The notes: generated from the sequence alone by a model not told the origin. Numbered from the stretch's first letter, positions 17,567-27,246 are shown. The stretch is DNA of 64,000 nt from Erwinia rhapontici (GCF_012271765.1 NZ_VRKO01000010.1:876884-940883), one strand, 5' to 3'. Made by a program: numbers and translations.

Positions 17567-18343
17567 ATGAAAAAACTGAATGCGTTGTTTGTGGCAGTAG
17601 GGTTGCTGACGTCCATGTCAGCGCTGGCGCAGGACACACTGCGTTACGGTCTGGAGTCACAGTACCCACCGTTTGAAAGCCGCAACGCCTCAGGCGAGCT
17701 GGAAGGGTTTGATATCGAACTGGGCAAAGCGATTTGCCAGGTGGGAAATTTCAAATGCAGCTGGGTGGAAAGCAGTTTTGATGCCCTGATCCCGGCGCTG
17801 GCCGCGAAGAAATTCGATGCCATCAACTCGGCGATGAACATCACCGAAGCGCGTATGAAAAGCATCGGTTTCACCAATCCTATTTACCGTATCCCGAGCA
17901 TGCTGATTGCGAAAACCGGCTCCGGCCTGCTGCCAACCGTTGACAGCCTGAAAGGCAAGAGCATTGGTGTGCTGCAGGGTTCCGTTCAGGAAACCTTCGC
18001 CAAGAAGCACTGGGAGCCACAGGGTGTGACTGTGACGCCTTACCAGGATCAGAACCAGGTTTACAACGACATGGTCGCGGGCCGCCTTGACGGTACGCTG
18101 GTGATGTCGGCTGCCGGGCAGTCTGGCTTCCTGGAAAAACCGCAGGGTAAAGAATTTAGCTTTGCCGGTAAGGCCGTGGAAGATCAGGTAGTACTGGGCG
18201 TCGGCATTGGTTTTGGTCTGCGTAAAGACGATGCCAAATTGAAAGAAGCGCTGGATGCCGCCATTGTGAAAGTGCAGAACGACGGCACCGTCACCAAACT
18301 GGCCGCGAAGTTCTTCCCAGGTATTGATGTGGCAGTGAAATAA
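17567..18343 (+). CDS. Amino-acid ABC transporter periplasmic binding protein
   Basis: 258 residues with a cleavable signal peptide (cut after SALA, residue 21) and a family-3 solute-binding fold: LRYGLESQYPPFESR, then LEGFDIELGKAICQ, FDALIPALAAKKFDAI and a C-terminal NDGTVTKLAAKFFP. It resembles ArgT/HisJ/ArtJ, so the ligand is probably a basic or polar amino acid. No permease or ATPase genes follow; it must share a transporter encoded elsewhere or be an orphan. It lies just downstream of ybdL in the same direction. Confidence 0.9.
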   Translation: MKKLNALFVAVGLLTSMSALAQDTLRYGLESQYPPFESRNASGELEGFDIELGKAICQVGNFKCSWVESSFDALIPALAAKKFDAINSAMNITEARMKSIGFTNPIYRIPSMLIAKTGSGLLPTVDSLKGKSIGVLQGSVQETFAKKHWEPQGVTVTPYQDQNQVYNDMVAGRLDGTLVMSAAGQSGFLEKPQGKEFSFAGKAVEDQVVLGVGIGFGLRKDDAKLKEALDAAIVKVQNDGTVTKLAAKFFPGIDVAVK

Positions 18344-18413
18344 CGTTACGCCACTCCGGCGGCCAGCCCTGCTGGCCGTCCCTGACATCCTCCCCAAACC
18401 GCCGAAAGCCACT

Positions 18414-19115
18414 ATGTCACGTGCTCAACGTCTGCTCGATCTGCTGCAACTTTTGCGTAACCACCGTTTCCCCATTACGGCTGAGCAACTTGCCAGCGAA
18501 TTGCGTGTCAGTACACGAACGCTTTACCGTGATATTGCCACTTTGCAGCAACAAGGGGCGGATATCGTGGGTGAACCCGGATTGGGCTATGTATTAAGAC
18601 CCGGCTTTACCCTGCCGCCGTTAATGTTTAACACCGCGGAAATTGCGGCGCTGGTACTCGGCTCCCGTTGGGTTGCGCGCCGGACCGATAACGAACTCGC
18701 CGCAGCGGCGCACTCTGCATTAAGCAAGATTGCCGACGTTTTGCCACCCGAACTGCGTTCGCAGCTGGAGTTATCGCCGCTGATGGTCGGCCCGGCGAAG
18801 GCGGAGTTGGCTATCAGTATTGATGTTGGCGCATTACGTCAGGCTATCAGCCGGCAGAACATTATAGAGATTGACTACCTTGATCTGAAAGACGTTAGCT
18901 CCCGGCGCAGAGTCTGGCCCATTGCGATTGGTTTTTTTGACTCTGTGCAGGTGCTCGTGGCCTGGTGCGAAACACGCGATGATTACCGCCATTTTCGCCT
19001 TGATCGTTTCACCCACCTGCAGGTCACCGCGCAGCGGTATCCACGTGCTCGCACACAGCTGATGAAAGCGTGGCGGGAACGCCATAATATTTCTGCTCAG
19101 GGATTTGGCTACTGA
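18414..19115 (+). CDS. HTH-WYL transcriptional regulator (YafY type)
   Basis: A 233-residue regulator. An N-terminal HTH_11 domain (RAQRLLDLLQLLRNH, then TAEQLASELRVSTRTLYRDIATL) is followed by a WYL-type ligand domain, here with EIDYLDLKDVSSRRRVWPIAI in place of the classical Trp-Tyr-Leu. Such regulators often precede VOC-domain genes, as here, and respond to small ligands. It probably controls the VOC gene that follows after 62 bases. The ligand is unknown. Confidence 0.87.
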   Translation: MSRAQRLLDLLQLLRNHRFPITAEQLASELRVSTRTLYRDIATLQQQGADIVGEPGLGYVLRPGFTLPPLMFNTAEIAALVLGSRWVARRTDNELAAAAHSALSKIADVLPPELRSQLELSPLMVGPAKAELAISIDVGALRQAISRQNIIEIDYLDLKDVSSRRRVWPIAIGFFDSVQVLVAWCETRDDYRHFRLDRFTHLQVTAQRYPRARTQLMKAWRERHNISAQGFGY

Positions 19116-19177
19116 CAAAAACTGTCAGTCGCATCGCCTAGTCTGTTCCCGTCCAGTCATTAAACGGGAAACCCCAA

Positions 19178-19546
19178 ATGAAAGCACTTGATTTCACCAT
19201 TCTGTATGTTGCCAGCCCGGCTAACAGCGCCGATTTTTACCAGCGGATACTGAACGTTGATGCCGTCGAATTTTCGCCCACCTTTGCGATGTTTATCCTG
19301 CCTTCCGGCGGTCGTCTCGGGTTGTGGCTTACATCAGGAGTGACGCCACCGGTGAATACCGGAGCCAGCCAGTCGGAGATTGTGTTTACCGCAGAGAGTC
19401 GTGACGAAGTGGATAGTCTCTTCAGCCAATGGCAGGCGTGGGGCGTTGAGATCCTCGACCCACCAGCAACGCTGGATTTCGGATATACCTTTACCGCCTG
19501 CGACCCGGACGGGCATCGTCTACGTGTGTATGTTTATGAGGAATGA
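19178..19546 (+). CDS. VOC family (glyoxalase/bleomycin-resistance fold) protein
   Basis: A 122-residue single-domain vicinal-oxygen-chelate protein. It starts with DFTILYVASPANSADFYQRIL, where the usual metal His is replaced, and ends with FTACDPDGHRLRVYVYEE, the classical C-terminal VOC motif. Such proteins bind drugs or act as small dioxygenases or isomerases. Pairing with a WYL regulator suggests inducible protection against a toxic compound, which is inference. A mosaic long repeat starts 20 bases downstream. Confidence 0.87.
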   Translation: MKALDFTILYVASPANSADFYQRILNVDAVEFSPTFAMFILPSGGRLGLWLTSGVTPPVNTGASQSEIVFTAESRDEVDSLFSQWQAWGVEILDPPATLDFGYTFTACDPDGHRLRVYVYEE

Positions 19547-19565
19547 GGCGTACTCGCGGGTGCAG

Positions 19566-19877
19566 TTCAACGTCAAGGGCGTTTCGCTTTTACCCGAAGT
19601 GGGCGGAGCGGTCGAGGGCTTGCGTCAGGCACATCGTACACTCGCAGCGAATCCCTTCGTCAGCTTCGTTCACCGACGCACCGGTTGTTGACGGCACATC
19701 GGGTTGCCGGTTTTAAAACCGACAGCGTGCAACCGTGCTGCGGGGATGGGGCCAGTTTGAGGTAAGCCGGACGTCACGCGACAGGACGTCGCGTGCCGAG
19801 GCCCGCAGGGATGCGGACTTTGCCGATCCGGCGTGCTCAAACTGGCCTCAGACCTGAAGCCAAACTGTCAGCCACAA
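19566..19877. repeat. A-family long repeat, copy 2 (degenerate, mosaic with B module)
   Basis: The left part (19566-19735) is a decayed A-family left arm: it opens CAACGTCAAGGGCGTTTCGCT, keeps CCTTCGTCAGCTTCGTTCACCGACG, and has lost the main GC hairpin. The right part is a B module shared with copy 3. It again lies between convergent genes (VOC and pepT). Confidence 0.85.
19741..19877. repeat. B-module repeat, copy 1
   Basis: About 135 bases nearly identical to 23283-23420. It is closed by a 12-bp inverted repeat (GGCCAGTTTGAG at 19750-19761 and its complement at 19836-19847). Inside are further hairpins: CACGCGAC-5-GTCGCGTG and CCCGCA-4-TGCGG. It may be transcribed as part of either 3' end. 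Confidence 0.88.
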
Positions 19878-19934
19878 AAAAAGGGATCCTTGAGCCCCAC
19901 GGAAGGCCGTATTTCCCGGTAGGCCCACTAGAAA

Positions 19935-21167
19935 TTACTCCGCTGCCAGCAGGCAGATTTTCTCAGCCAGCTGGTAAGACTTCACAAAGGACGGGATCGG
20001 CAGGAACTCAAACTTTGAGTGGAAATTATGCGCGCCAGTAAAGAAGTTCGGCGTTAATAACCCTTTTGCAGACAGCGCTGCACCATCCGTGCCGCCGCGC
20101 ATCGGGATCACCTTCGGTTCAATATCCAGCTGTTTCATCGCGGCAAAAATCAGGTCAATCGGGCGCTTATCGGCGCCAATCGCGTTGCTGATATTGCTGT
20201 AGGTATCCGAAATACTGACCTCCACCTTGCCCGTTGGATACGCCTGGCGAATGATTTCCGCCACCTGATGCATCTGCTGTTTACGTTGCTCAAAGCTTGC
20301 CAGATCGAAATCACGAATCGAGGCCTTCAGGCGCGTTTCGCTGGCGTTGGCCTGCATATCATTAAACCAGGTGTAACCTTCACGTCCGGCAGTATGTTCC
20401 GGCGTCTGCTGGCGATCAAAGTGGCCGATAAAGTCCCAGGCCATCAGCAGCGGGTTCACCAGTACGCCTTTGCCTGACATCGGGTGGGCGGTAACGCCCG
20501 TCAGGATGATCTCAGCGGCGGCGGCATTGAAGTTCTCATACACCACTTCGCCCAGTTCGCAGCAGTCGATGGTATAAGCAAAGTCCACATCAAAGCGCGT
20601 CTTCAGATCCAGTGCTTTCGCGCCGCGCAGGCCGATCTCTTCATCCGGCACAAACGCCACCACAATATCGCCGTGCGGCTGCGCATCGTTCAGGTTTTCC
20701 ATCAGCGTCATCACCACCGTCACGGCGGCTTTATTGTCGGCACCCAGCACGCTGGTACCATCGCTGAAAATAATGTCCTGCCCATGATAAGCGGCGATCT
20801 CCGGGTGTTGCGCCTGGCGCAGCCAGATATCCTGTTCTGCATTCAGGCACAGATCTTCGCCCTCGAAGCGCAGGGTCTGCGGGTGAATATGCGGCGAGAG
20901 GCCGACATCCACGGTATCAATATGCGTAATAAAACCGATGCGCGGGGCGCCAGGGCGATTACCGGGTTTCACGGCGGTCACGGTGGCGAATTCATCAATC
21001 ACCACGTTGTGTAACCCCAGCTGACGCAGTTCATCCGCCAGCAGCCGTGCCATATCATGTTGTTCAGGCGTGCTGGGCAGCACGGTGGACGCGGCGTCAC
21101 TCTGGCTGGTGACCGCCAGATAGCGGTAAAAACGTTGAGTCAGCTGACGTGCCAGTAAATCAGTCAT
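19935..21167 (-). CDS. pepT: Peptidase T (aminotripeptidase) family
   Basis: A 410-residue M20B metallopeptidase that removes N-terminal residues from tripeptides in the cytoplasm. Zinc ligands and catalytic residues are visible: ITHIDTVD (His and Asp), VLGADNKAA (bridging Asp), FVPDEEIG (general base Glu and ligand Glu), TIDCCE (Asp), and a C-terminal HNFHSKFEF His. RGGTDGA binds the substrate C-terminus. It is rather diverged from E. coli PepT, especially at the N-terminus, so it may be a paralogue. GGAAAGCTT precedes the ATG. Confidence 0.88.
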   Translation of the reverse strand: MTDLLARQLTQRFYRYLAVTSQSDAASTVLPSTPEQHDMARLLADELRQLGLHNVVIDEFATVTAVKPGNRPGAPRIGFITHIDTVDVGLSPHIHPQTLRFEGEDLCLNAEQDIWLRQAQHPEIAAYHGQDIIFSDGTSVLGADNKAAVTVVMTLMENLNDAQPHGDIVVAFVPDEEIGLRGAKALDLKTRFDVDFAYTIDCCELGEVVYENFNAAAAEIILTGVTAHPMSGKGVLVNPLLMAWDFIGHFDRQQTPEHTAGREGYTWFNDMQANASETRLKASIRDFDLASFEQRKQQMHQVAEIIRQAYPTGKVEVSISDTYSNISNAIGADKRPIDLIFAAMKQLDIEPKVIPMRGGTDGAALSAKGLLTPNFFTGAHNFHSKFEFLPIPSFVKSYQLAEKICLLAAE

Positions 21168-21294
21168 AAGCTTTCCTTATTTGTCTCGAGCGGTATGATT
21201 TCGGTAATGTGCAAAATCATGTTATTCATGAACAGGTTATTTACAGGTTTACGCACCACCCCCTGATAATGTCAAATAAAAAGCGAGGATGGAG

Positions 21295-22887
21295 ATGAAG
21301 AAAGCGGTATTACGCACGGTTCTGGCGGCTCTGGCGCTGACCGTCACTTCAGCGGTTTCGGCAAAAACGCTGGTGTTCTGCTCTGAGGGATCGCCAGAAA
21401 ACTTTAACCCGCAGCTGTACACCTCAGGCACCAGCGTGGATGCCAGCGCGGTGCCGATTTATAACCGGCTTGTCGATTTTACCCCCGGCACCACCCAGTT
21501 GATCCCCTCGCTGGCCGAAAGCTGGGATATCAGCCCGGACGGCACGGTTTACACCTTCCATTTGCGTAAGGGCGTGAAATTCCATAGTAATAAAAACTAC
21601 AAACCAACGCGTGATTTTAACGCCGACGATGTCATCTTCTCGTTTATGCGCCAGAAAGATCCCGCCAACCCTTATCACAAGGTGTCTAACGGCAGTTACA
21701 CCAACTTCGAAAGCCTGGAGTTCGGCACCTTGCTGAAAGGCATCGATAAGATTGACGATCACACCGTGCGCTTTACGCTTGCCCATGCGGAGGCGCCATT
21801 CCTCGCCGATCTCGGCTGGTACTTTGCCTCGATTCTCTCGGCCGAATATGCCGATGCGATGCTGAAAGCGGGCACGCCGGAAAAAGTGGATCGTGAACCG
21901 ATCGGCACCGGGCCCTTTGAACTGGCGCAATACCAGAAAGATTCGCGCATCCTGTACCGTGCGTTCCCGCAATACTGGCAGGGTAAGGCGAAGCTGGACC
22001 GTCTGATCTTCACCATTACGCCGGATGCCTCAGTGCGCGCGGCCAAGCTGGAGAAAAACGAGTGTCAGGTGATGCCGTTCCCGAATCCGGCCGATCTGAA
22101 GCGCCTGGAGGAAAACCCGAATATCACCATGATGCAAAAAGCAGGGCTGAACACCGGATTCCTCGCGTTCAATACGCAAAAAGCCCCGCTGGATAATGTC
22201 AAAGTGCGTCAGGCACTCAGCATGGCGATTAACAAATCTGCGATTATCGAGGCGGTATTCCAGGGGACGGGCACCGCAGCAAAAAACCTGCTGCCGCCGG
22301 GCGTATGGAGCGCGGATAAAGATCTGAAAGATTACGACTATGCGCCAGATCAGGCGAAGGCTTTGCTGAAAGAGGCGGGCATTGCACCGGGTACCACCAT
22401 TGACCTGTGGGCGATGCCGGTTCAGCGGCCTTACAACCCGAATGCACGGCGTATGGCGGAGATGATCCAGGCGGACTGGGCGAAGGTCGGCATCAAAGCC
22501 AATATCGTCAGCTTTGAGTGGGGCGAATATCTCTCAAGGGTGAAAAACGGCGAACATCAGGCGGCACTGATGGGCTGGACCACGGCAACGGGCGACCCGG
22601 ATAACTTCTTCGGCCCGCTGTTCAGCTGCACCTCTGCCAACGGCGGTTCCAACTCAGCGAAGTGGTGCTATGCGCCGTTTGATCAGCTGATTACCAAGGC
22701 GCGTGCCGAACAGGATCACGACAAGCGGGTAGTGATGTACCGCGAAGCGCAGCAGATCATGCACGATCAGGCGCCAGCGGTGATGATTGCCCACTCGACC
22801 ATCTTTGAACCGGTACGCAAAGAAGTGACGGGTTATGAAGTGGACCCGTTTGGCAAACACATCTTCTATCAGGTGGATGTGAAATAA
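21295..22887 (+). CDS. Periplasmic dipeptide-binding protein, DppA paralogue
   Basis: About 530 residues, clearly homologous to DppA along its length: signal peptide cut after AVSA, then KTLVFCSEGSPENFNPQL, IGTGPFELAQYQKDSR, LWAMPVQRPYNPNARRM and DPDNFFGPLFSC. It binds dipeptides (and in DppA also haem) for the Dpp permease. There are no dppBCDF genes beside it, so it is probably an extra receptor for a permease encoded elsewhere. The ATG at 21295 fits the GCGAGG site six bases upstream better than the ATG two codons earlier. It is divergent from pepT, which would digest the imported peptides. Confidence 0.9.
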   Translation: MKKAVLRTVLAALALTVTSAVSAKTLVFCSEGSPENFNPQLYTSGTSVDASAVPIYNRLVDFTPGTTQLIPSLAESWDISPDGTVYTFHLRKGVKFHSNKNYKPTRDFNADDVIFSFMRQKDPANPYHKVSNGSYTNFESLEFGTLLKGIDKIDDHTVRFTLAHAEAPFLADLGWYFASILSAEYADAMLKAGTPEKVDREPIGTGPFELAQYQKDSRILYRAFPQYWQGKAKLDRLIFTITPDASVRAAKLEKNECQVMPFPNPADLKRLEENPNITMMQKAGLNTGFLAFNTQKAPLDNVKVRQALSMAINKSAIIEAVFQGTGTAAKNLLPPGVWSADKDLKDYDYAPDQAKALLKEAGIAPGTTIDLWAMPVQRPYNPNARRMAEMIQADWAKVGIKANIVSFEWGEYLSRVKNGEHQAALMGWTTATGDPDNFFGPLFSCTSANGGSNSAKWCYAPFDQLITKARAEQDHDKRVVMYREAQQIMHDQAPAVMIAHSTIFEPVRKEVTGYEVDPFGKHIFYQVDVK

Positions 22888-22916
22888 AACGCCGTGATGC
22901 TGATCTGCGCGATTGT

Positions 22917-23420
22917 CCAGGTCAAGGTCAACGTCAACGTCAACGTCAAGGGCGTTTCGCTTACCCGCTGCGCGGGCTGAGCGACCCAGGGCGGCCAGTC
23001 GCCGCCGCCCTGGGGACCCGGGCTTTGCGGCAGGCGCATCGCCCGCTTTCAGCGGGTGCCTTCGCAAGCGCCGCTCACCGACGGAACGGTCGTGACGGCA
23101 CCTCCCTGTGCCGGCTCTCCCTCTCACCGCCGTCCTGGCGGTTCGTCCTGGTTCACTGCGCTTCCTCAGCGCTGCTGAATGCCGCCTCAACGTCAAAACC
23201 CAGGTCAAAACCAAATTCAAATTAATCCACAGAAATTATCATGTTGTCGCTATTTTAAAACCCACAGCGAGCACAGTTTTTGCGGGGATGGGGCCAGTTT
23301 GAGGTAAGCCGGACGTCACGCGGCAGGGACGCCGCGTTCCGAGGCCCGCAGGGATGCGGCCGTTGCCGATCCGGCGTGCTCAAACTGGCCCCAGACCTGA
23401 AGCCAGGCTGTCAGCCAATA
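22917..23420. repeat. A-family long repeat, copy 3 (mosaic with B module)
   Basis: It opens with hexamer units (GTCAAC repeated, 22921-22950). The A-type arm to about 23215 resembles the right arm of complete copies in places, for example GGCAGGCGCATCGCCCGC. The main hairpin at 22985-23014 has the stem CCCAGGGCGGC paired perfectly with its complement. In place of a second arm there is a B module. It lies between the convergent DppA-paralogue and LysR genes. Confidence 0.9.
23283..23420. repeat. B-module repeat, copy 2
   Basis: It matches the copy at 19741-19877 base for base over most of its length. The closing inverted repeat is 14 bp here (GGGGCCAGTTTGAG at 23290-23303 with its complement at 23379-23392). 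The inner hairpin changes from GCGAC/GTCGC in the first copy to GCGGC/GCCGC here, keeping pairing. Confidence 0.88.
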
Positions 23421-23434
23421 CACCCCGTGCCACA

Positions 23435-24358
23435 TTAAAAATCAAACGCCGCCCGGATACTCTCATCCTTCTGCTTCAACTCATGCCGCACAAATTCCAG
23501 AAACAGCGTCAGCGCCGTCCCCGGTTTACGGCCAATGGCGGTCTGAACCTGCAATGAACGCTGGCTGAGCTGCTCAGCACCTACTGATTTCAGCATCAAT
23601 CCGTGTTCAACCGCCTGGTACATCACCGTGAACTGGCTGCAAATGGTGATTGCCGTGGGGGTCTGTAACAGGAACGTATACAGCGTGCTGAAGTTATTGC
23701 AGGTCAGCACAGGTTCAACAAACGTCCCGCTCATACGGCAGGAGAGGTCAAACAGCTGGCGTACCGTGGTTCCCGCATCCGGTAATGCCAGCGGGTACGC
23801 CATCAGGTCACTGAGCTGTATCTGCTGTTGCGCCAGCGGGTGACTTTCATGCATCACCAGCAACACCGGGGCGGGCCAGGCGGCCACCACCTCCACGCCG
23901 CGTTCCGGGTGAAGACTGAACTGAAACGCCACGTCACATTCGCCACGCCGCATGATTTCGGCCACCTCCAGGGCACTGGCGACCGTCAGATGAAAACTGA
24001 CGCCGGGATGCAACTGACGAAACTGGGTGCACAGCACAGGCAGCAGGCTGAACGCCATGCCGTCGGTGCAGGCCACCCGCAGCGCGGTGCGGCGAATGGC
24101 TTTCAGTCCTTTGATCTCGGCGATGGCATGTTCCATATCCATCATGCTCTTGCGCACGTGGTTTTCGAAAATCTGCCCGGCATCATTCAGCACCATGCCC
24201 CGTGCATGCCGTTCAAACAGCGGAGCGCCGACCCGCGCCTCCAGACGCTGGATCTGGCGGCTGATTGCCGACACGGCAACAAACAGCTGCTGACTGGCGG
24301 CACTCAGCGATCCACTGTTGGCGACGGCAAGAAAATAGCGAATTTCACTGCTGTGCAT
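23435..24358 (-). CDS. LysR-type regulator
   Basis: A 307-residue LysR protein. The DNA-binding domain begins SSEIRYFLAVANSGSLSAASQQL and continues AVSAISRQIQRLEARVG. The effector domain includes ALRVACTDGMAFSLLPVL and CDVAFQFSLHPERGVEV. It is divergent from the M20 peptidase/MFS pair (160 bases apart) and most likely controls it. The effector is unknown. Its 3' end abuts a long repeat. Confidence 0.87.
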   Translation of the reverse strand: MHSSEIRYFLAVANSGSLSAASQQLFVAVSAISRQIQRLEARVGAPLFERHARGMVLNDAGQIFENHVRKSMMDMEHAIAEIKGLKAIRRTALRVACTDGMAFSLLPVLCTQFRQLHPGVSFHLTVASALEVAEIMRRGECDVAFQFSLHPERGVEVVAAWPAPVLLVMHESHPLAQQQIQLSDLMAYPLALPDAGTTVRQLFDLSCRMSGTFVEPVLTCNNFSTLYTFLLQTPTAITICSQFTVMYQAVEHGLMLKSVGAEQLSQRSLQVQTAIGRKPGTALTLFLEFVRHELKQKDESIRAAFDF

Positions 24359-24518
24359 CGGGCTGCCTCGTTATGGTGCATGTTCACTGATCGTGCAGAA
24401 CAGCATTGCTTTTAAAGCAACGCTAACTTGATTATTTGATGATTGTGGCAAAGAGCGATTCTAGCTTAAAACGGAGGGGCAAACACAAAAAGTAAACACA
24501 ATAAAAACGGACCGATAT

Positions 24519-25943
24519 ATGACAGGTGAACAGACGGTAGCGCAGGCCACGGCGTACTTTGACAGTGGCAAATTCAAACAGGTGCTGGCACGCCGCGTCG
24601 CCCTGCGCAGCGAAAGCCAGCGTGACGATCGCGATGAGGTGATCCAGCGCTATCTTGATGAAGAGATGGCGCCAGTGATGCAGGCGCTGGGCTTCACCAC
24701 GGAACAGCTGGCGAACCCGCAGGCACCGTTACGGCCTTTCCTGTTGGCAACCCGCATAGAAGACCCGGAACTGCCGACCGTGCTCTGCTACGGCCACGGT
24801 GATGTGGTGTTTGGTGATGATGAAAACTGGCGCAGCGGCCTGACGCCCTGGGAACTGGTGGAAGAGGGCGACCGCTGGTACGGACGTGGCAGCGCGGATA
24901 ATAAAGGCCAGCACTCGGTGAATATCGCCGCGCTGGAGCAGGTTGCAGCCGCGCGCGGCGGCACGCTGGGCTTTAACTGTAAATTCCTGTTTGAAATGGG
25001 CGAAGAGATCAGCTCCCCAGGCCTGATGGAGCTTTGCCAGCGCCACGGCGAGCAGTTGAAAGCCGATATCTTTATCGCCTCCGATGGCCCGCGCCTGAAC
25101 GCCGTGCGTCCCACGCTGTTCCTTGGCTCACGGGGAGCGGTGAACTTCCGCCTCAGCATTCAGGCCCGCGACCGTGACTACCACTCAGGCAACTGGGGCG
25201 GCCTGCTGACCAACCCCGGCACCCAACTGGCCAGTGCGCTGGCCTGCCTGGTCAATCAGCACGGCCAGTTGCAGGTGTCAGCGCTGAAGCCGCCCGCGAT
25301 CAGCGCGGCGGTCAAAGCGATCCTCAGCGACATTGAAGTGGGCGATGAAAATGGCCCGCAGATTGATCCGAACTGGGGCGAAGCCGGTCTGACGCCAACA
25401 GAGCGCCTGTATGGCTGGAACACGCTTGAGGTACTCTCATTCCTCGCCGGAAATCCGGCACGACCAATGAATGCCATTCCCGGCAAAGCGACCGCCGTCT
25501 GCCAGCTGCGTTTTGTGGTGGACACCGACTGGCAAAATATTGCCACGCATCTGCGCAACCATCTGGATGCGCACGGTTTTCCGCAGGTGACGGTGGAGGT
25601 GCTGCGCGGTTCCCCGGCGACACGTCTTGACCCGAGCGACCCGCTGGTGGACTGGGCGCTGGAGGTGATTGCCAACACCAGTGGCAAAAAACCGGCGCTG
25701 CTGCCGAATCTTGGCGGTTCACTGCCGAATGATGTCTTCGCCCACGCGCTGGGATTACCGACGTTGTGGATCCCGCACTCCTATCCGGCCTGCGGCCAGC
25801 ATGCGGTGGATGAACATATGCTGAAATCCATTGCCCGCGAAGGATTACAAATCATGACCCGGCTGTTCTGGGATTTAGGCGAACAGGGCGGCACGTTGCT
25901 GGCCCGTCATCGTGCGCATCGCGCACAGGGGGAATGCCAGTGA
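24519..25943 (+). CDS. M20 family metallopeptidase
   Basis: A 474-residue M20 dizinc hydrolase. Ligand and catalytic motifs are LCYGHGDVV (His, Asp), GRGSADNKGQHS (bridging Asp), LFEMGEEISSPG (Glu-Glu) and a C-terminal IPHSYPACGQHAVDEH His. The central dimerisation/lid domain includes DYHSGNWGG. Relatives cleave dipeptides, N-acyl amino acids or carbamoyl amino acids. It overlaps the following MFS gene by four bases (GTGA), so substrate import and hydrolysis are coupled. No closer assignment is possible. Confidence 0.9.
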   Translation: MTGEQTVAQATAYFDSGKFKQVLARRVALRSESQRDDRDEVIQRYLDEEMAPVMQALGFTTEQLANPQAPLRPFLLATRIEDPELPTVLCYGHGDVVFGDDENWRSGLTPWELVEEGDRWYGRGSADNKGQHSVNIAALEQVAAARGGTLGFNCKFLFEMGEEISSPGLMELCQRHGEQLKADIFIASDGPRLNAVRPTLFLGSRGAVNFRLSIQARDRDYHSGNWGGLLTNPGTQLASALACLVNQHGQLQVSALKPPAISAAVKAILSDIEVGDENGPQIDPNWGEAGLTPTERLYGWNTLEVLSFLAGNPARPMNAIPGKATAVCQLRFVVDTDWQNIATHLRNHLDAHGFPQVTVEVLRGSPATRLDPSDPLVDWALEVIANTSGKKPALLPNLGGSLPNDVFAHALGLPTLWIPHSYPACGQHAVDEHMLKSIAREGLQIMTRLFWDLGEQGGTLLARHRAHRAQGECQ

Positions 25944-27211
25944 GCACTATCGTACAGCAACAACAGGCGGTCACACCGAACCTGTATAAAACCCTGTTTG
26001 CCACCTGCGTCGGTAACGCGCTGGAGTGGTTTGATATCGCGGTATACGGTTTTTTTGCCAATTATATTTCCCACGCCTTTTTCCCGACGGAGGACGCCTC
26101 AGTCTCCATGCTGCTGACCTTCGGCAGCTTTGGTGTCGCGTTCCTGATCCGTCCTCTGGGGGCCGTTGTGCTGGGGGCGTATGCGGACAGAGTCGGACGT
26201 AAAAAAGCGTTGCTGATGTCGATCACCCTGATGATGTTGGGTGGTCTGATGATTACCGTGATGCCGTCATATGAAAGTATTGGCCTGCTGGCACCGATCA
26301 TGATCCTGCTGGCGCGTCTGATTCAGGGTTTCTCCGCCGGTGGGGAATTCGGCAGTTCGACGGCTTTCCTGGTGGAGCATTTCCCGGAACGTCGCGCATT
26401 TATTGCCAGCTGGCAGTTTGCTACCCAGGGTGCCAGTACCCTGATGGCGTCGGCGTTTGGCCTGGGGCTGACCGCCTGGCTGACAGAGGCGCAGATCCAG
26501 GACTGGGGATGGCGCATTCCGTTCGCGTTTGGTCTGCTGATTGGTCCGGTGGGTCTGTATATTCGCCGTCATGTGCATGAGCCAGCCAGCTTTGTTGCCC
26601 AGCCTAAATCACATGCCCCGCTGAAGGACCTGATGGGGCGCCAGAAAACATTGCTGCTGCTGGCCATCGGGCTGATGGTGATCTCAACGGGCGTTAACTA
26701 CATGCTGAACTATGTGCCAACGTATGCAACGAAAACGCTGCATCTGCCAGGTTCAGTGGCCTTTACCGCCACGCTGGTCGCCGGGATTATTCTGACGGTG
26801 GTCACGCCGCTGATGGGGCTGTGGGCCGAGAAAGTGGGGCGCGTGCCGCTGATGTGGGGATCGCTTATTCTGCTGGCGCTGACCATTTATCCTGCCTTTA
26901 AGATGGTGGCAGATAACACCACGCCGACAACGTTGATCCTGCTGGTTGGCTGGATGGCCTTACTGAAATCGGTCTACTTCTCTACCGTGCCGTCGATGAT
27001 GGCTGACCTGTTCCCGATGTCGACCCGCGCAAGCGGCATGGCCATCAGCTACAACGTTGCGGTGACGGTGTTTGGTGGTTTTGCCCCGCTGATTTGTACG
27101 CTGTTGATTAGCATGACGGGGTCCAGTCTGGCACCGAGCTATTATCTGATGCTGCTGGCGGTGTTCAGTGCGGTGGCATTGTTTAAAAGTCAGTACCGGG
27201 TAGGGCGTTAA
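25940..27211 (+). CDS. MFS transporter, metabolite:H+ symporter (MHS) type
   Basis: About 423 residues and twelve helices. The N-terminal TCVGNALEWFDIAVYGFFANYI and the RPLGAVVLGAYADRVGRKKAL loop are signatures of the MHS group (proline/betaine, alpha-ketoglutarate, citrate carriers). The GTG at 25940 is the likely start: AGGGGG lies seven bases upstream, whereas an ATG two codons earlier is only one base from it. It overlaps the stop of the peptidase gene. A terminator follows. Confidence 0.88.
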   Translation: MSTIVQQQQAVTPNLYKTLFATCVGNALEWFDIAVYGFFANYISHAFFPTEDASVSMLLTFGSFGVAFLIRPLGAVVLGAYADRVGRKKALLMSITLMMLGGLMITVMPSYESIGLLAPIMILLARLIQGFSAGGEFGSSTAFLVEHFPERRAFIASWQFATQGASTLMASAFGLGLTAWLTEAQIQDWGWRIPFAFGLLIGPVGLYIRRHVHEPASFVAQPKSHAPLKDLMGRQKTLLLLAIGLMVISTGVNYMLNYVPTYATKTLHLPGSVAFTATLVAGIILTVVTPLMGLWAEKVGRVPLMWGSLILLALTIYPAFKMVADNTTPTTLILLVGWMALLKSVYFSTVPSMMADLFPMSTRASGMAISYNVAVTVFGGFAPLICTLLISMTGSSLAPSYYLMLLAVFSAVALFKSQYRVGR

Positions 27212-27216
27212 GCGGA

Positions 27217-27245
27217 AAAAGGGCCGGATTATCCGGCCCTTTTGC
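27217..27245. terminator. Bidirectional terminator
   Basis: A perfect 11-12 bp stem (AAAGGGCCGGA with its complement) around a three-base loop, with A-rich bases on one side and TTTTGCTTT on the other. It lies in the 35-base gap between the convergent MFS and acyltransferase genes and could serve both. Confidence 0.88.
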
Positions 27246-27246
27246 T

